DNA of 11,278 nt from Methanomassiliicoccus sp. UBA345 (GTDB lineage Archaea; Thermoplasmatota; Thermoplasmata; Methanomassiliicoccales; Methanomassiliicoccaceae), in contig DATD01000027.1 in assembly GCA_002504525.1 (NCBI GenBank), forward strand, positions 54,844 through 66,121. Reading direction: 5' to 3'. The notes under the pieces are model-generated. The model worked only from the letters and a program-made list of their open reading frames with translations, did no database searches and was not told where the DNA came from. A program made the position numbers and the translations under genes. Every line of letters begins with the position of its first letter. Within the stretch, counting starts at the first letter, position 1. This document shows, one piece after another, positions 1 through 7,183 of this stretch.

Positions 1-75
1 CTCGACGGCAATAAGAAGCATCCCAAGAAGGCGGAGATGCCCCGCTCGCAGGTCAGCCTCGACCGCTGGGCCTGA
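1..75 (+). CDS. 3' end of an unidentified gene (partial)
   Basis: Frame 1 is open from the first base and stops at a TGA at 73-75, giving 24 residues that end in VSLDRWA. The piece is lysine- and arginine-rich at its start (NKKHPKK). An 83-bp gap separates it from the next start codon, a normal distance for two genes on the same strand. The fragment is too short to recognise a family. It could also be a chance open frame, but its codon choice (mostly G/C in third position) matches the neighbouring genes. Confidence 0.45.
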   Translation, partial: LDGNKKHPKKAEMPRSQVSLDRWA

Positions 76-113
76 TCAGCGTCCGTGGTGTTGGCCAGCG
101 AAGTCCCTCTACG

Positions 114-123
114 ATATCTTTTA
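114..123 (+). promoter_or_regulatory. Possible TATA-box promoter of ileS
   Basis: An AT-rich block (ATATCTTTTA) stands out of GC-rich surroundings 36-45 bases before the ileS ATG. With the usual archaeal spacing of about 25 bases, transcription would start near 144, leaving a leader of about 15 nt. The only Shine-Dalgarno-like stretch in that leader is a weak CAGGGA (145-150). This is a composition-based guess with no second element to support it. Confidence 0.35.
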
Positions 124-158
124 ATGAGACAGGCCATTACAGTCACAGGGACCCAGCG

Positions 159-3100
159 ATGATAAAGCAGGTTCAGAACAACTATAACCCCCCAGAGCTG
201 GAAAAGAGGGTCCAGCAGCATTGGACAGAGACCGACGCCTACCACAAGACCAAGGAGCTCCGGGCCTCAGGGACCGACTTCTACTTCGTGGACGGCCCCC
301 CGTATACCACTGGATACATTCACCTGGGCACCGCCCTTAACAAGATCATCAAGGACTCCGTCATCCGGTTCAAGCGGATGCAGAAGTTCAACGTCCGGGA
401 CCAGCCGGGCTACGACATGCACGGACTTCCCATCGAGGTCAAGGTGGAGAAGTCCATAGGCATCAAGAGCAAGAAGGAGATCGAGACCTACGGCATCGAC
501 CGCTTCATCTCCGGCTGCAAGGACTTCGCGCTCACCCATCAGAAAATGATGACCGAGCAGTTCAAGGAACTGGGGGTGTGGATGGATTGGGAGCACCCCT
601 ACATGACCATCGCCCCCTCCTACATCGAGGCGGCATGGTGGACGCTGAAGCGGGCGCACGATAAGGACCTGCTCGTTTCCGCCAATCGCGTCATATCCTG
701 GTGCCCGCGCTGCGAGACCGCGCTGGCCGAGGCAGAGATCGATTACTGGGAGGAGAAGGACCCCTCCATCTACGTCAAGTTCCCGCTTCGCAACGAGGCC
801 GGGGTCTCATTGCTCATCTGGACCACCACCCCCTGGACACTGCCGGCCAACATGGCGGTGGCTGCCCACCCCGACTACCGCTATGCCAAGGTACGGTATC
901 ACCGGGGCGAGGAGAACGACACGGTCATCGTGCTGGAGTCGCTCGTTGAGCATATAGGGGAGCTGGAAGGATGGGAGAAGTACGAGGTCCTGGAGGTCAT
1001 CGAGGGCGATGACCTCGTAGGTATCGAGTACGTTCCCCCGCTCGAGGACGAGGTACCGGCGCAGAGAGAGCTGGACGGAAAGTGGGTCCACCGCGTCGTT
1101 CCTTCGTCGACCGTAGAGGCGGACATGACCGGCCTGGTGCACATCGCTCCCGGCCACGGCCCCGAGGACTTCGAGATCGGGCGGCAGTTCAACCTGATGC
1201 CCTTCTGCCCCATCGACGAGGGGGGGAAGTTCAACGCCGATGGCGGCGCCTATGCGGGAATGTTCGTCAAGAAGGCGAACCCCGCGGTCATGGAGAACCT
1301 CCGCGACAAGGGCCTCATGTTCCACGCCGGCACCATAGAGCACCGCTACGGGCATTGCTGGAGGTGCAAGTCCGGCATCCTGTTCCGCAACACCGACCAG
1401 TGGTATCTCAGGGTCACTCAGGTCAAGGACCTCATGCTTAGCGAGATCTCCCGCGTCAAGTGGGTCCCGGAATGGGCAGGGTCCGGACGCGAGTATGACT
1501 GGACAGTCAACGCTCGCGACTGGTGCATATCGCGGCAGAGGTACTGGGGCATACCGATACCGGTGTGGACCTGCTCCAACGGCCACATGAAGGTCATAGG
1601 CTCCAGGGATGAGCTGGAAGGCGCCGAGGGCTACCGCCCGGACATGGAGCTCCACCGGCCCTGGATCGACAACGTGGTGCTCAAGTGCGAGCACTGCGGT
1701 GAGAAGATGAGACGCGTCGAGGACGTCCTGGACGTGTGGTTCGACGCCGGCGTGGCATCATGGGCGCAGCTCGGATATCCGCGTGAGAAGGCGGAGTTCG
1801 AACGGTGGTGGCCGGCCAAGTTCATCACCGAGGCGCACGACCAGACCCGCGGGTGGTTCTACTCGCAGCTGGGCTCGTCATGCATCGCCTTCGATCGGGC
1901 ACCCTACGAGCAGGTGCTGATGCATGGCTGGATGCTTGATGCCCAGGGCCTACCCATGTCGAAGTCGAAGGGCAACATCATAGAGCCGTCCAAGGTGATG
2001 GCCGAGTTCGGGGCCGACGCCCTCCGATTCTACCTGCTGCGCGTCTCCGCGCCGTGGGAGGACATATCATTCCAGAACGAGGGAGTGAAAAGCGCGCGCA
2101 AGACCCTGAACATCCTGTGGAACGTAGCCAGCTTTGCCACCATGTACATGAGCATCGACAAGTACGACCATCGGGGCATGGACGAGGCAGCCATCAAGGC
2201 CGCCCTGCGGCCTGAGGACCGCTGGCTCGTTTCCAGGACGGAGAAGCTGAAGGCCGAGGCGACGAGGAACATCGAAGCCTGCGACCTGCACAAGGCGTGC
2301 CGGGCGCTGGAGGAGTTCATCCTGGAGGACCTCTCCCGATGGTACGTGAGGCTCATCCGCGACCGCATGTGGAGCGAGGCCAACGACCTGGACAAGCTCG
2401 CCGCCTACCACACTCTCTACGATGCTCTGATGGCCACGATCAAGCTGCTCTCTCCGTTCTGCCCGCACATCACCGAAGAGATATACCAGGCCATGGACGG
2501 GGAACTGACCACGGTCCATATGTCTGACTGGCCGATCGCCGACCCGACACTGGTGGATGATAGGATGGAAGCGTCCATGGTGCTCATGCAAGAGCTGGTG
2601 GACGAGATCACCAAGGAGAGGCAGAAGAAGAACGTCAAGCTCCGATGGCCTCTGCAGAGGATCGTCGTGAGGGCGAACGATCAGGCCACCATCGACCTCA
2701 TAAGGCCGATGGAGGATGTGCTGCTGTCCCAGGCGAACGTAAAGAACATCGAATACGTGCCGCCTGGAGAGGAATGGGGCGAGCTCGTTCTTGACGTCAT
2801 ACCGAATCCCAACGCCATCGGGAAGGTCTACCGGCAGTGGTCCTCCAAGATCGCGGTCATGCTGAAGAACCGCCCCGCCCGTGACGTTCGTGACGCCATC
2901 GACCGGGGGCAGTATTCCCTCGGCATCGAGGGGCAGGTCATCAGGATCGAGCCCAACATGGTGTCGTTCTCCACCACCATGCCGGACAATGTGATCGGGG
3001 CAAGGTTCGAGCAGGGCGATCTGTATATCGATTTCAACATGACCCCGGAGCTCGAGGCAGAGGGCTTCGCCCGCGAGATCATCCGCAGGATCCAGCAGAT

Positions 3101-4334
3101 GCGCAAGGACATGAAGCTGGATGTTGAGGAGTTCGTCAAGGTGGAGGTCCGCGCCCCCATCAGCATCGAGGAGAACCTCAAGCCGTGGCGGGACCACATC
3201 ATGAAGGAGGTTCGCGCGGTCAAGTTGGACTTCGCTGACTCACCCCAGGGCGAGCACCGGGTGGGCTGGGAGGTGGAGAAGCAGAAGATAGACATCGCTC
3301 TCACGTCCCTGCGCATGAAGGAAGGATTGAGGACCTTCCAGCAGGTTCCCGGACTCTCGGAGGAGACCGCCTCCGCGCTGGTGGAGGCCGGAAAGAGGAG
3401 CTTCGACGACCTGAAGGGAATGAGCGAGCAGCAGCTCGCCGACATCCCGGGGGTCAGCCGCGCTGATGCCAAGAACATCGCGCAGCATCTCTCCCGGTTC
3501 GCCCCCGCCCCGTCCTCCGATGGGGAGCCGGAGGACCGGGAACAGGTGATAGGGCTTCTGATGCGCGTCCCCCGCATGAACCGCATCAAGGCGGAGATGC
3601 TATACGACGCCGGCTTCGACTCCCAGAGCAAGCTGTCCGCCTGCGACCAGTCGCGTCTGCGAGAGGTCGAGGGCCTGGGCGCCAAGACACTGCAGGAGAT
3701 CGTGGACCATGCCGCGGCGGGCGGCTTCCAGAAGGTGGTGCGGTGCAAGAACTGCTCATCCGAGATCCATCCATACGAGGGCGCCTGCCCCTCGTGCGGA
3801 GTTCCCGTAGGAGCGGGGAGCGAAGAGCCGCCGCAGGCGAATGGCGATGCTAAGGAAGAGGTCAAAAGCGATGGCCCCGCCACCCTCGAGCCGTCCGCAA
3901 CCTACCTCGTCAAGGAAGAGAAGGGCGAACGCTCCTACGGGCTGTTCGTGGAGGCGCTGGGCCGCGGGATGAGAGGGTTCTGCGTCACCCGCGACTATCC
4001 GCTCAAGATCAGGTCGAAGTACGATCTGAAGGACACCCCGATCGTTTGGCTTTCGAACATCGGGAAGGAGGGCTCCCTCCGCCCGAAGGACCTGGAGAAG
4101 CTGAGTTTCTCCTTGGAGGAGTTCCTGTCCGAATCCAACGGTGTCATCCTGCTCGATGGGCTCGAATACCTGATAACGAACAACAGCTTCCTCACGATGC
4201 TGCGGTTCGTGCAGTCCCTGCGGGACCAGGTGGCGGTGAACCACTCCATTCTGCTGATCGCCCTGAACCCCTCGACCCTCGATCCCCACGAGCTGACGCT
4301 GCTGGAGAAAGAGGTCGATAGGACGCTCAGCTGA
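159..4334 (+). CDS. ileS: Isoleucyl-tRNA synthetase with C-terminal HhH, zinc-ribbon and DUF835 extension
   Basis: This class I synthetase charges tRNA-Ile with isoleucine in the cytoplasm. The HIGH-type signature is HLGT at residues 55-58 after PPYTTGY, and the KMSKS loop is MSKSK at 600-604. TTTPW (from 222) marks the CP1 editing domain. Cysteine pairs at 182/185, 400/403 and 510/513 are probable zinc ligands, and HDQTRGW (560-566) is typical of the family. The anticodon-binding region and the archaeal/eukaryal-type C-terminal part run to about residue 1050, the usual family length. The same frame then continues about 340 residues without a break: two helix-hairpin-helix-like units (about 1057-1110 and 1135-1187), a zinc ribbon with Cys1196, Cys1199, Cys1210 and Cys1213, an acidic linker, and a domain (about 1247-1391) that I read as DUF835 from its ending (VILLDGLEYLITNN, then a SILLIALNP strand and a LEKE helix). 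The function of the extension is unknown. The synthetase call is secure; the DUF835 name rests on recognition by eye. Confidence 0.96.
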   Translation: MIKQVQNNYNPPELEKRVQQHWTETDAYHKTKELRASGTDFYFVDGPPYTTGYIHLGTALNKIIKDSVIRFKRMQKFNVRDQPGYDMHGLPIEVKVEKSIGIKSKKEIETYGIDRFISGCKDFALTHQKMMTEQFKELGVWMDWEHPYMTIAPSYIEAAWWTLKRAHDKDLLVSANRVISWCPRCETALAEAEIDYWEEKDPSIYVKFPLRNEAGVSLLIWTTTPWTLPANMAVAAHPDYRYAKVRYHRGEENDTVIVLESLVEHIGELEGWEKYEVLEVIEGDDLVGIEYVPPLEDEVPAQRELDGKWVHRVVPSSTVEADMTGLVHIAPGHGPEDFEIGRQFNLMPFCPIDEGGKFNADGGAYAGMFVKKANPAVMENLRDKGLMFHAGTIEHRYGHCWRCKSGILFRNTDQWYLRVTQVKDLMLSEISRVKWVPEWAGSGREYDWTVNARDWCISRQRYWGIPIPVWTCSNGHMKVIGSRDELEGAEGYRPDMELHRPWIDNVVLKCEHCGEKMRRVEDVLDVWFDAGVASWAQLGYPREKAEFERWWPAKFITEAHDQTRGWFYSQLGSSCIAFDRAPYEQVLMHGWMLDAQGLPMSKSKGNIIEPSKVMAEFGADALRFYLLRVSAPWEDISFQNEGVKSARKTLNILWNVASFATMYMSIDKYDHRGMDEAAIKAALRPEDRWLVSRTEKLKAEATRNIEACDLHKACRALEEFILEDLSRWYVRLIRDRMWSEANDLDKLAAYHTLYDALMATIKLLSPFCPHITEEIYQAMDGELTTVHMSDWPIADPTLVDDRMEASMVLMQELVDEITKERQKKNVKLRWPLQRIVVRANDQATIDLIRPMEDVLLSQANVKNIEYVPPGEEWGELVLDVIPNPNAIGKVYRQWSSKIAVMLKNRPARDVRDAIDRGQYSLGIEGQVIRIEPNMVSFSTTMPDNVIGARFEQGDLYIDFNMTPELEAEGFAREIIRRIQQMRKDMKLDVEEFVKVEVRAPISIEENLKPWRDHIMKEVRAVKLDFADSPQGEHRVGWEVEKQKIDIALTSLRMKEGLRTFQQVPGLSEETASALVEAGKRSFDDLKGMSEQQLADIPGVSRADAKNIAQHLSRFAPAPSSDGEPEDREQVIGLLMRVPRMNRIKAEMLYDAGFDSQSKLSACDQSRLREVEGLGAKTLQEIVDHAAAGGFQKVVRCKNCSSEIHPYEGACPSCGVPVGAGSEEPPQANGDAKEEVKSDGPATLEPSATYLVKEEKGERSYGLFVEALGRGMRGFCVTRDYPLKIRSKYDLKDTPIVWLSNIGKEGSLRPKDLEKLSFSLEEFLSESNGVILLDGLEYLITNNSFLTMLRFVQSLRDQVAVNHSILLIALNPSTLDPHELTLLEKEVDRTLS

Positions 4335-4336
4335 GC
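4325..4336. repeat. 12-bp perfect palindrome containing both convergent stop codons
   Basis: GCTCAGCTGAGC reads the same on both strands. The plus-strand ileS ends CTC-AGC-TGA inside it, and the minus-strand Nudix fusion also ends CTC-AGC-TGA, so both proteins finish in Leu-Ser and the coding regions overlap by 8 bp (4327-4334). There is no T-run on either side and no loop, so it is not a standard terminator hairpin. It may simply be the economical result of two abutting genes. Confidence 0.85.
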
Positions 4337-5103
4337 AGGGAGCGGTAGACCGACTCCAATCCGGGGACGGTCTTCAGCCCGGCCATCTCGGCCGGGAGCG
4401 CCCACCTATATTCGGTGTGCTCCCAGTCGATGGTCACGGCGCGGTCCTTGGCCCTGAACAGGAAGGGATGGATGGCCCAAATGGTGTCGCCGCCTCTCAC
4501 CCGGATCGGGTCGACCGAGCGAACGAACTCCGGGTCACGGATGCTCAGCTCCTCCATTATCTCCTTCCGTGCCGTCTGGTCGGGCGTCTCGCCCTCCTCG
4601 ATGTAGCCGCTCACCGCCGCCCAGTGGCCCTGGAAGCTGCTCACCTTATCGCTGCGCTTCAGCATCAGGAGCTCGTCGCCGTGGAGTATGAAGCAGGATA
4701 CCACCGGGACCTCCTTGACGTCGGGAAGCTCGATCGTCCCCTTGGAGCCGTCGACCACGCAGCGGTCATCGGGACGGAGAAGGGAGAGATCGATGCCATC
4801 GACCAGCGGGACGCCGGAGAGCACGGCTCCAGTGGCCACGATTGGCTCGGCCGATGCGTTGATGATGGCAGCGGGCAACGTTCCGGCCCTTTTCATCTCG
4901 AGCATCACATAGGAGCCGACGGTGCTACCTTTGCCGCGGGGGAACGCGAACACCCTGTCCTTTATCGATGCGCCGTTGAACGACGCGTCGGCCAACGCGC
5001 CAGTCGCAGGGATGACCCCCCCTAGGAAGCTGACCGGCGTCTCGCACAACAGAACTTCGCCGCCAGCCACGCCCCTCGATATTCCTCTTCCGCTCAGTTT
5101 CAT
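4327..5103 (-). CDS. Aconitase-X small (swivel, DUF126) subunit fused to a Nudix hydrolase
   Basis: The protein has 258 residues. Residues 1-127 match the aconitase-X swivel domain: it opens with GRGISRGVAGGEVLL, then SFLGGVIPATG (25-35), FPRGKGSTVGSYV (54-66, with the Ser60 region expected at the active site), INASAEPIVATGAVLSGVPLVDG (81-103). In archaea this subunit pairs with the large subunit to form phosphomevalonate dehydratase, which converts 5-phosphomevalonate to trans-anhydromevalonate 5-phosphate. Residues 131-258 form a Nudix domain with a box at 166-188: Gly166, Glu172, Glu181, Glu184 and Glu185 fit the consensus, while the usual Arg is Lys180 and the late Gly is Ser187. The metal-binding glutamates are kept, so it is probably active. 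The usual small subunit is about 130 residues, so the Nudix half is a true extra domain. The start overlaps the upstream stop as ATGA, implying coupled translation. The Nudix substrate cannot be told from sequence. Confidence 0.9.
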   Translation of the reverse strand: MKLSGRGISRGVAGGEVLLCETPVSFLGGVIPATGALADASFNGASIKDRVFAFPRGKGSTVGSYVMLEMKRAGTLPAAIINASAEPIVATGAVLSGVPLVDGIDLSLLRPDDRCVVDGSKGTIELPDVKEVPVVSCFILHGDELLMLKRSDKVSSFQGHWAAVSGYIEEGETPDQTARKEIMEELSIRDPEFVRSVDPIRVRGGDTIWAIHPFLFRAKDRAVTIDWEHTEYRWALPAEMAGLKTVPGLESVYRSLLS

Positions 5104-6263
5104 GATATCATCTCCACCAAACCCTTGGCGTCACGGAACACCACCTTCTGAGAGCAGAGAGTGGCGAGATAGTTGCATGCCTTGCCGGAGTTGGTGGCGG
5201 TGCACTTGAACCTCTCCTCGATGGGCGTCACCACCATGCAGGTGTCGCACACCAGCTTGCCGAAGCGCTCCAGCTCTTTCGATTCCCGAGGGCATTGAGC
5301 CAGGGTGTGGCGGGAGGTGCAGAACCATACCTCGGCGTCCCCCCGCCGGCTGCGGCCCTTGAGCATAGAGGCCAGTTGGCGTATCTCGTCGACGGACAGA
5401 TGGGGGCAGCCGAATGCTATCAATTCCGGGTCGGTCCCGGTGTTCACCTGCTCCCTCGCCCTGTCCAGTTCCTTCCGCCCTATGGCGACCCGCTCCAGGC
5501 CAGCGACGCTGAAGGCGTCCGCCTCCGGAGTGATGCCCTCGACATGGAACATCGCCACCGATCCCGAGGCGGCCATGGCCGCGGCGAGGGTCTTGAGCTG
5601 GTCGACGGTCGGCCTGATCCCCTTGAAGTAGGGTATCCGGGTGCCGGCGACCGCGCCGGCGGCCTGGCCCAGCATGGAGTAGTCAATGTCATCGCCTTCC
5701 ACCTCTATCACCACGCCAGGGGCGCGGTTGGCATCGATGTGAAGGCCATACTCAGGCGTCCTGCCGATGATGGCGGCAGCCAAGGCTCCAGGTCCCCCTT
5801 CGCGGTTGGTCTTCGCTCCCACCGCGGAGTTGGCAAAACTGAGAGCGCTCGACTCCGCCCATGCGATGTGCTGCCCCCTCTTCGGCACGTTCGTACCAAG
5901 GTACGGGGTGCAGGAGCAGTCGGATGTGACGCCGAGCCTCTCGTAACATTTGATGATGTGATCCTGGCGGTCGGCGAACCGCGGCGATATGCCCATCTCC
6001 TTCCACCGCTCTCGATCCATTCCGGCCGGGTTCAGCGTGGTGGGCACGCACACCCTGGCATCGAGGGCCATGTCCTCCAGCAGGCTGATGCCCCCCTCCG
6101 CTATGGTCTTGTACGACACCCCGGACAGGTGGGCGCAGCTGATCGGGACCAGCCTCTCCGCGCCATATATGTCGCCCAGCGCCACGAGGAGCTCCATGGC
6201 CTTGCGGCTGCCCTCTCCCTTCTCGCCTGCCAGGATGGCTTCCTCGTCCCTGTTAAGATGCAT
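5100..6263 (-). CDS. Aconitase-X large subunit, probable phosphomevalonate dehydratase
   Basis: A 387-residue aconitase-X catalytic (DUF521) protein, full length for the family. The N-terminus is typical (LNRDEEAILAGEKG), followed by the LVPISCAHLSGVSYKTI stretch (38-54), the TTLNPAGMD stretch (75-83) and YLGTNVPKRGQHIAWAESSA (121-140). Probable [4Fe-4S] ligands are Cys118 (in CTPY), Cys286 (in GCPH) and Cys342 (in DTCMVV). KTNREGGPGALAAAIIGRTP (151-170) is a strong family signature. In archaea this enzyme with its swivel subunit dehydrates 5-phosphomevalonate in the modified mevalonate pathway to isoprenoid lipids. Bacterial relatives act on hydroxyproline-derived substrates, but those lie among proline catabolism genes, absent here. 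Next downstream in a four-base overlap is the swivel-Nudix gene, so the two-subunit enzyme is encoded as one operon. No Shine-Dalgarno precedes the ATG, which fits a leaderless mRNA. Confidence 0.92.
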   Translation of the reverse strand: MHLNRDEEAILAGEKGEGSRKAMELLVALGDIYGAERLVPISCAHLSGVSYKTIAEGGISLLEDMALDARVCVPTTLNPAGMDRERWKEMGISPRFADRQDHIIKCYERLGVTSDCSCTPYLGTNVPKRGQHIAWAESSALSFANSAVGAKTNREGGPGALAAAIIGRTPEYGLHIDANRAPGVVIEVEGDDIDYSMLGQAAGAVAGTRIPYFKGIRPTVDQLKTLAAAMAASGSVAMFHVEGITPEADAFSVAGLERVAIGRKELDRAREQVNTGTDPELIAFGCPHLSVDEIRQLASMLKGRSRRGDAEVWFCTSRHTLAQCPRESKELERFGKLVCDTCMVVTPIEERFKCTATNSGKACNYLATLCSQKVVFRDAKGLVEMIS

Positions 6264-6284
6264 CGCCGCTCAGTAAGCCATCCG

Positions 6285-6296
6285 CTATTAAAACGA
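6285..6296 (-). promoter_or_regulatory. Probable TATA-box promoter of the aconitase-X operon
   Basis: On the minus strand the stretch TCGTTTTAATAG lies 22-33 bases before the ATG at 6263, in otherwise GC-rich DNA. A TATA box centred near 6290 would start transcription at or next to the start codon. The bases just before the ATG (GAGCGGCG) hold no Shine-Dalgarno match. Together these suggest a leaderless transcript. Confidence 0.5.
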
Positions 6297-6357
6297 TTTT
6301 GAACGGAGCATCGTCGAGAGGATGAGCCTGGGCTCAGTGGTGAGCGACAAGTTCATC

Positions 6358-6376
6358 GTTGTCCATGCAAGACAAC
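6358..6376. repeat. Inverted repeat GTTGTC-N7-GACAAC in the divergent intergenic region
   Basis: Two perfect 6-base arms flank a 7-base spacer (CATGCAA). On the plus strand the right arm is followed by TTTTCTT. This could be a factor-binding site between the two divergent promoters or a weak hairpin. It is about 90 bp from the aconitase-X start and about 95 bp from the TATA box of the regulator gene. Nothing upstream on the plus strand needs a terminator. The remaining sequence of this 251-bp gap shows no other convincing element apart from the promoters listed. Confidence 0.4.
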
Positions 6377-6471
6377 TTTTCTTCCGCTGAGTGGTGGACG
6401 AGACGCTTCTGCTCAAAGAACAATGCCGCGAGAATGATGAATCGAGGTCAGAATCGCATTGACATTAATAG

Positions 6472-6479
6472 TTATATAT
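6472..6479 (+). promoter_or_regulatory. TATA box of the tetR-efflux operon
   Basis: TTATATAT is the clearest archaeal TATA element in the window, embedded in an AT-rich block (6461-6480). It is centred 39-40 bases before the ATG of the TetR gene, so transcription should begin near 6500, leaving a leader of about 15 nt. No Shine-Dalgarno precedes that ATG. Confidence 0.7.
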
Positions 6480-6489
6480 GATGACGAAT

Positions 6490-6508
6490 TTGACTGACGG
6501 TCAGTCAA
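6490..6508. promoter_or_regulatory. Probable TetR operator (19-bp perfect inverted repeat)
   Basis: TTGACTGACGGTCAGTCAA is a perfect palindrome with 9-bp arms around a single central G at 6499. It starts 10 bases after the TATA box, ends 6 bases before the tetR ATG, and covers the predicted transcription start. Size, symmetry and position are those of operators bound by TetR-family dimers. The inference is that the adjacent regulator represses itself and the transporter downstream by blocking RNA polymerase or the pre-initiation complex. Confidence 0.8.
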
Positions 6509-6514
6509 GTTACC

Positions 6515-7165
6515 ATGGCAAACAAACGAGCTTCAGACCGCATGACCGACTTCGTTTCGGCAGCGAGGGACCTCTTCGAGGAGAAGGGCTTCGAGAACAC
6601 ATCAGTGGACGACATCGTCGCCCGGCTGGGCGTGGCCAAGGGGCTGTTCTATTATTATTTCGAGTCGAAGGAGGCGCTGCTCGACCTCATTGTGGAGCAG
6701 ATGATGAATGAGATAGAGTCTGCCATCGCCGCGGCCATGGAGAAGAAGGGGCTGACCGCGATCGAGCGGCTGGCCGAGCTCATCGAGTCCAGCACCGATG
6801 TCGCCCATCGTTCCAAGACCATACTGACATATTTCCACAAGGAGCGCAACCGATCGTTGCATCTTGCTCTGGAGAAGAAGGCGGCAGCATTGATGGTCCC
6901 CGCCTTAGAGAGCATCGTACTCCAGGGGAACGAGGAAGGTGTCTTCGATGCTCCATATCCAAAGGAGGCCGCAGGTGCCATACTATTCATGAGCGCCGGC
7001 CTAAAGGCCCTGTCGCCCCCCGAACCATCGGCGGCGGACATCATCCGCTTCAACAAGGCGTTGCAGTTTCAAATCGAACGCGTCCTGGGGGCCGCTCCCG
7101 GCTCCCTCAACGTGTTCGAGGATGTACTGCCCCCAGAGTTCAGAGGACGTTCCGAACGGCGTTGA
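6515..7165 (+). CDS. TetR/AcrR-family transcriptional regulator
   Basis: A 216-residue protein of normal family length. Residues 10-58 form the TetR-type DNA-binding domain: helix FVSAARDLFEEKGFENTS, then the helix-turn-helix TSVDDIVARLGVAKGLFYYYF (29-49), ending in ESKEALL. The rest is helical and variable, as expected for a ligand-binding dimerisation domain; the ligand is not predictable. The gene sits right behind a TATA box and palindromic operator and 18 bp before a multidrug-type transporter, the classic layout of a local repressor that releases when the exported compound binds it. The ATG at 6515 is chosen because it immediately precedes the conserved domain and follows the operator; the mRNA would have a very short leader without a Shine-Dalgarno. 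Confidence 0.93.
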   Translation: MANKRASDRMTDFVSAARDLFEEKGFENTSVDDIVARLGVAKGLFYYYFESKEALLDLIVEQMMNEIESAIAAAMEKKGLTAIERLAELIESSTDVAHRSKTILTYFHKERNRSLHLALEKKAAALMVPALESIVLQGNEEGVFDAPYPKEAAGAILFMSAGLKALSPPEPSAADIIRFNKALQFQIERVLGAAPGSLNVFEDVLPPEFRGRSERR

Positions 7166-7183
7166 CGATCACCAGGAATTACT

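Noticed and set aside
3315..4334. A separate gene for the HhH-zinc ribbon-DUF835 part starting at the ATG at 3315
   Set aside because: There is no stop before it in the synthetase frame and no Shine-Dalgarno or TATA element upstream of that ATG, so a single fused protein is the simpler reading.
4327..4720. Reading the Nudix half as a type 1 isopentenyl diphosphate isomerase
   Set aside because: The domain has a standard Nudix box and lacks the characteristic Cys- and His-containing stretches of that isomerase. The isoprenoid context alone does not justify the name.
5295..6302. Long open frame (335 codons) on the plus strand opposite the aconitase-X large subunit
   Set aside because: It mirrors a secure gene, its translation is rich in Gly, Arg, Pro and His without any known motif, and long antisense frames are common in GC-rich DNA.
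6322..6390. Short plus-strand frame starting MSLGSVVSDK in the divergent intergenic region
   Set aside because: It has 22 codons, its GAGAGG stretch touches the ATG with no spacing, no promoter precedes it, and it crosses the inverted repeat.
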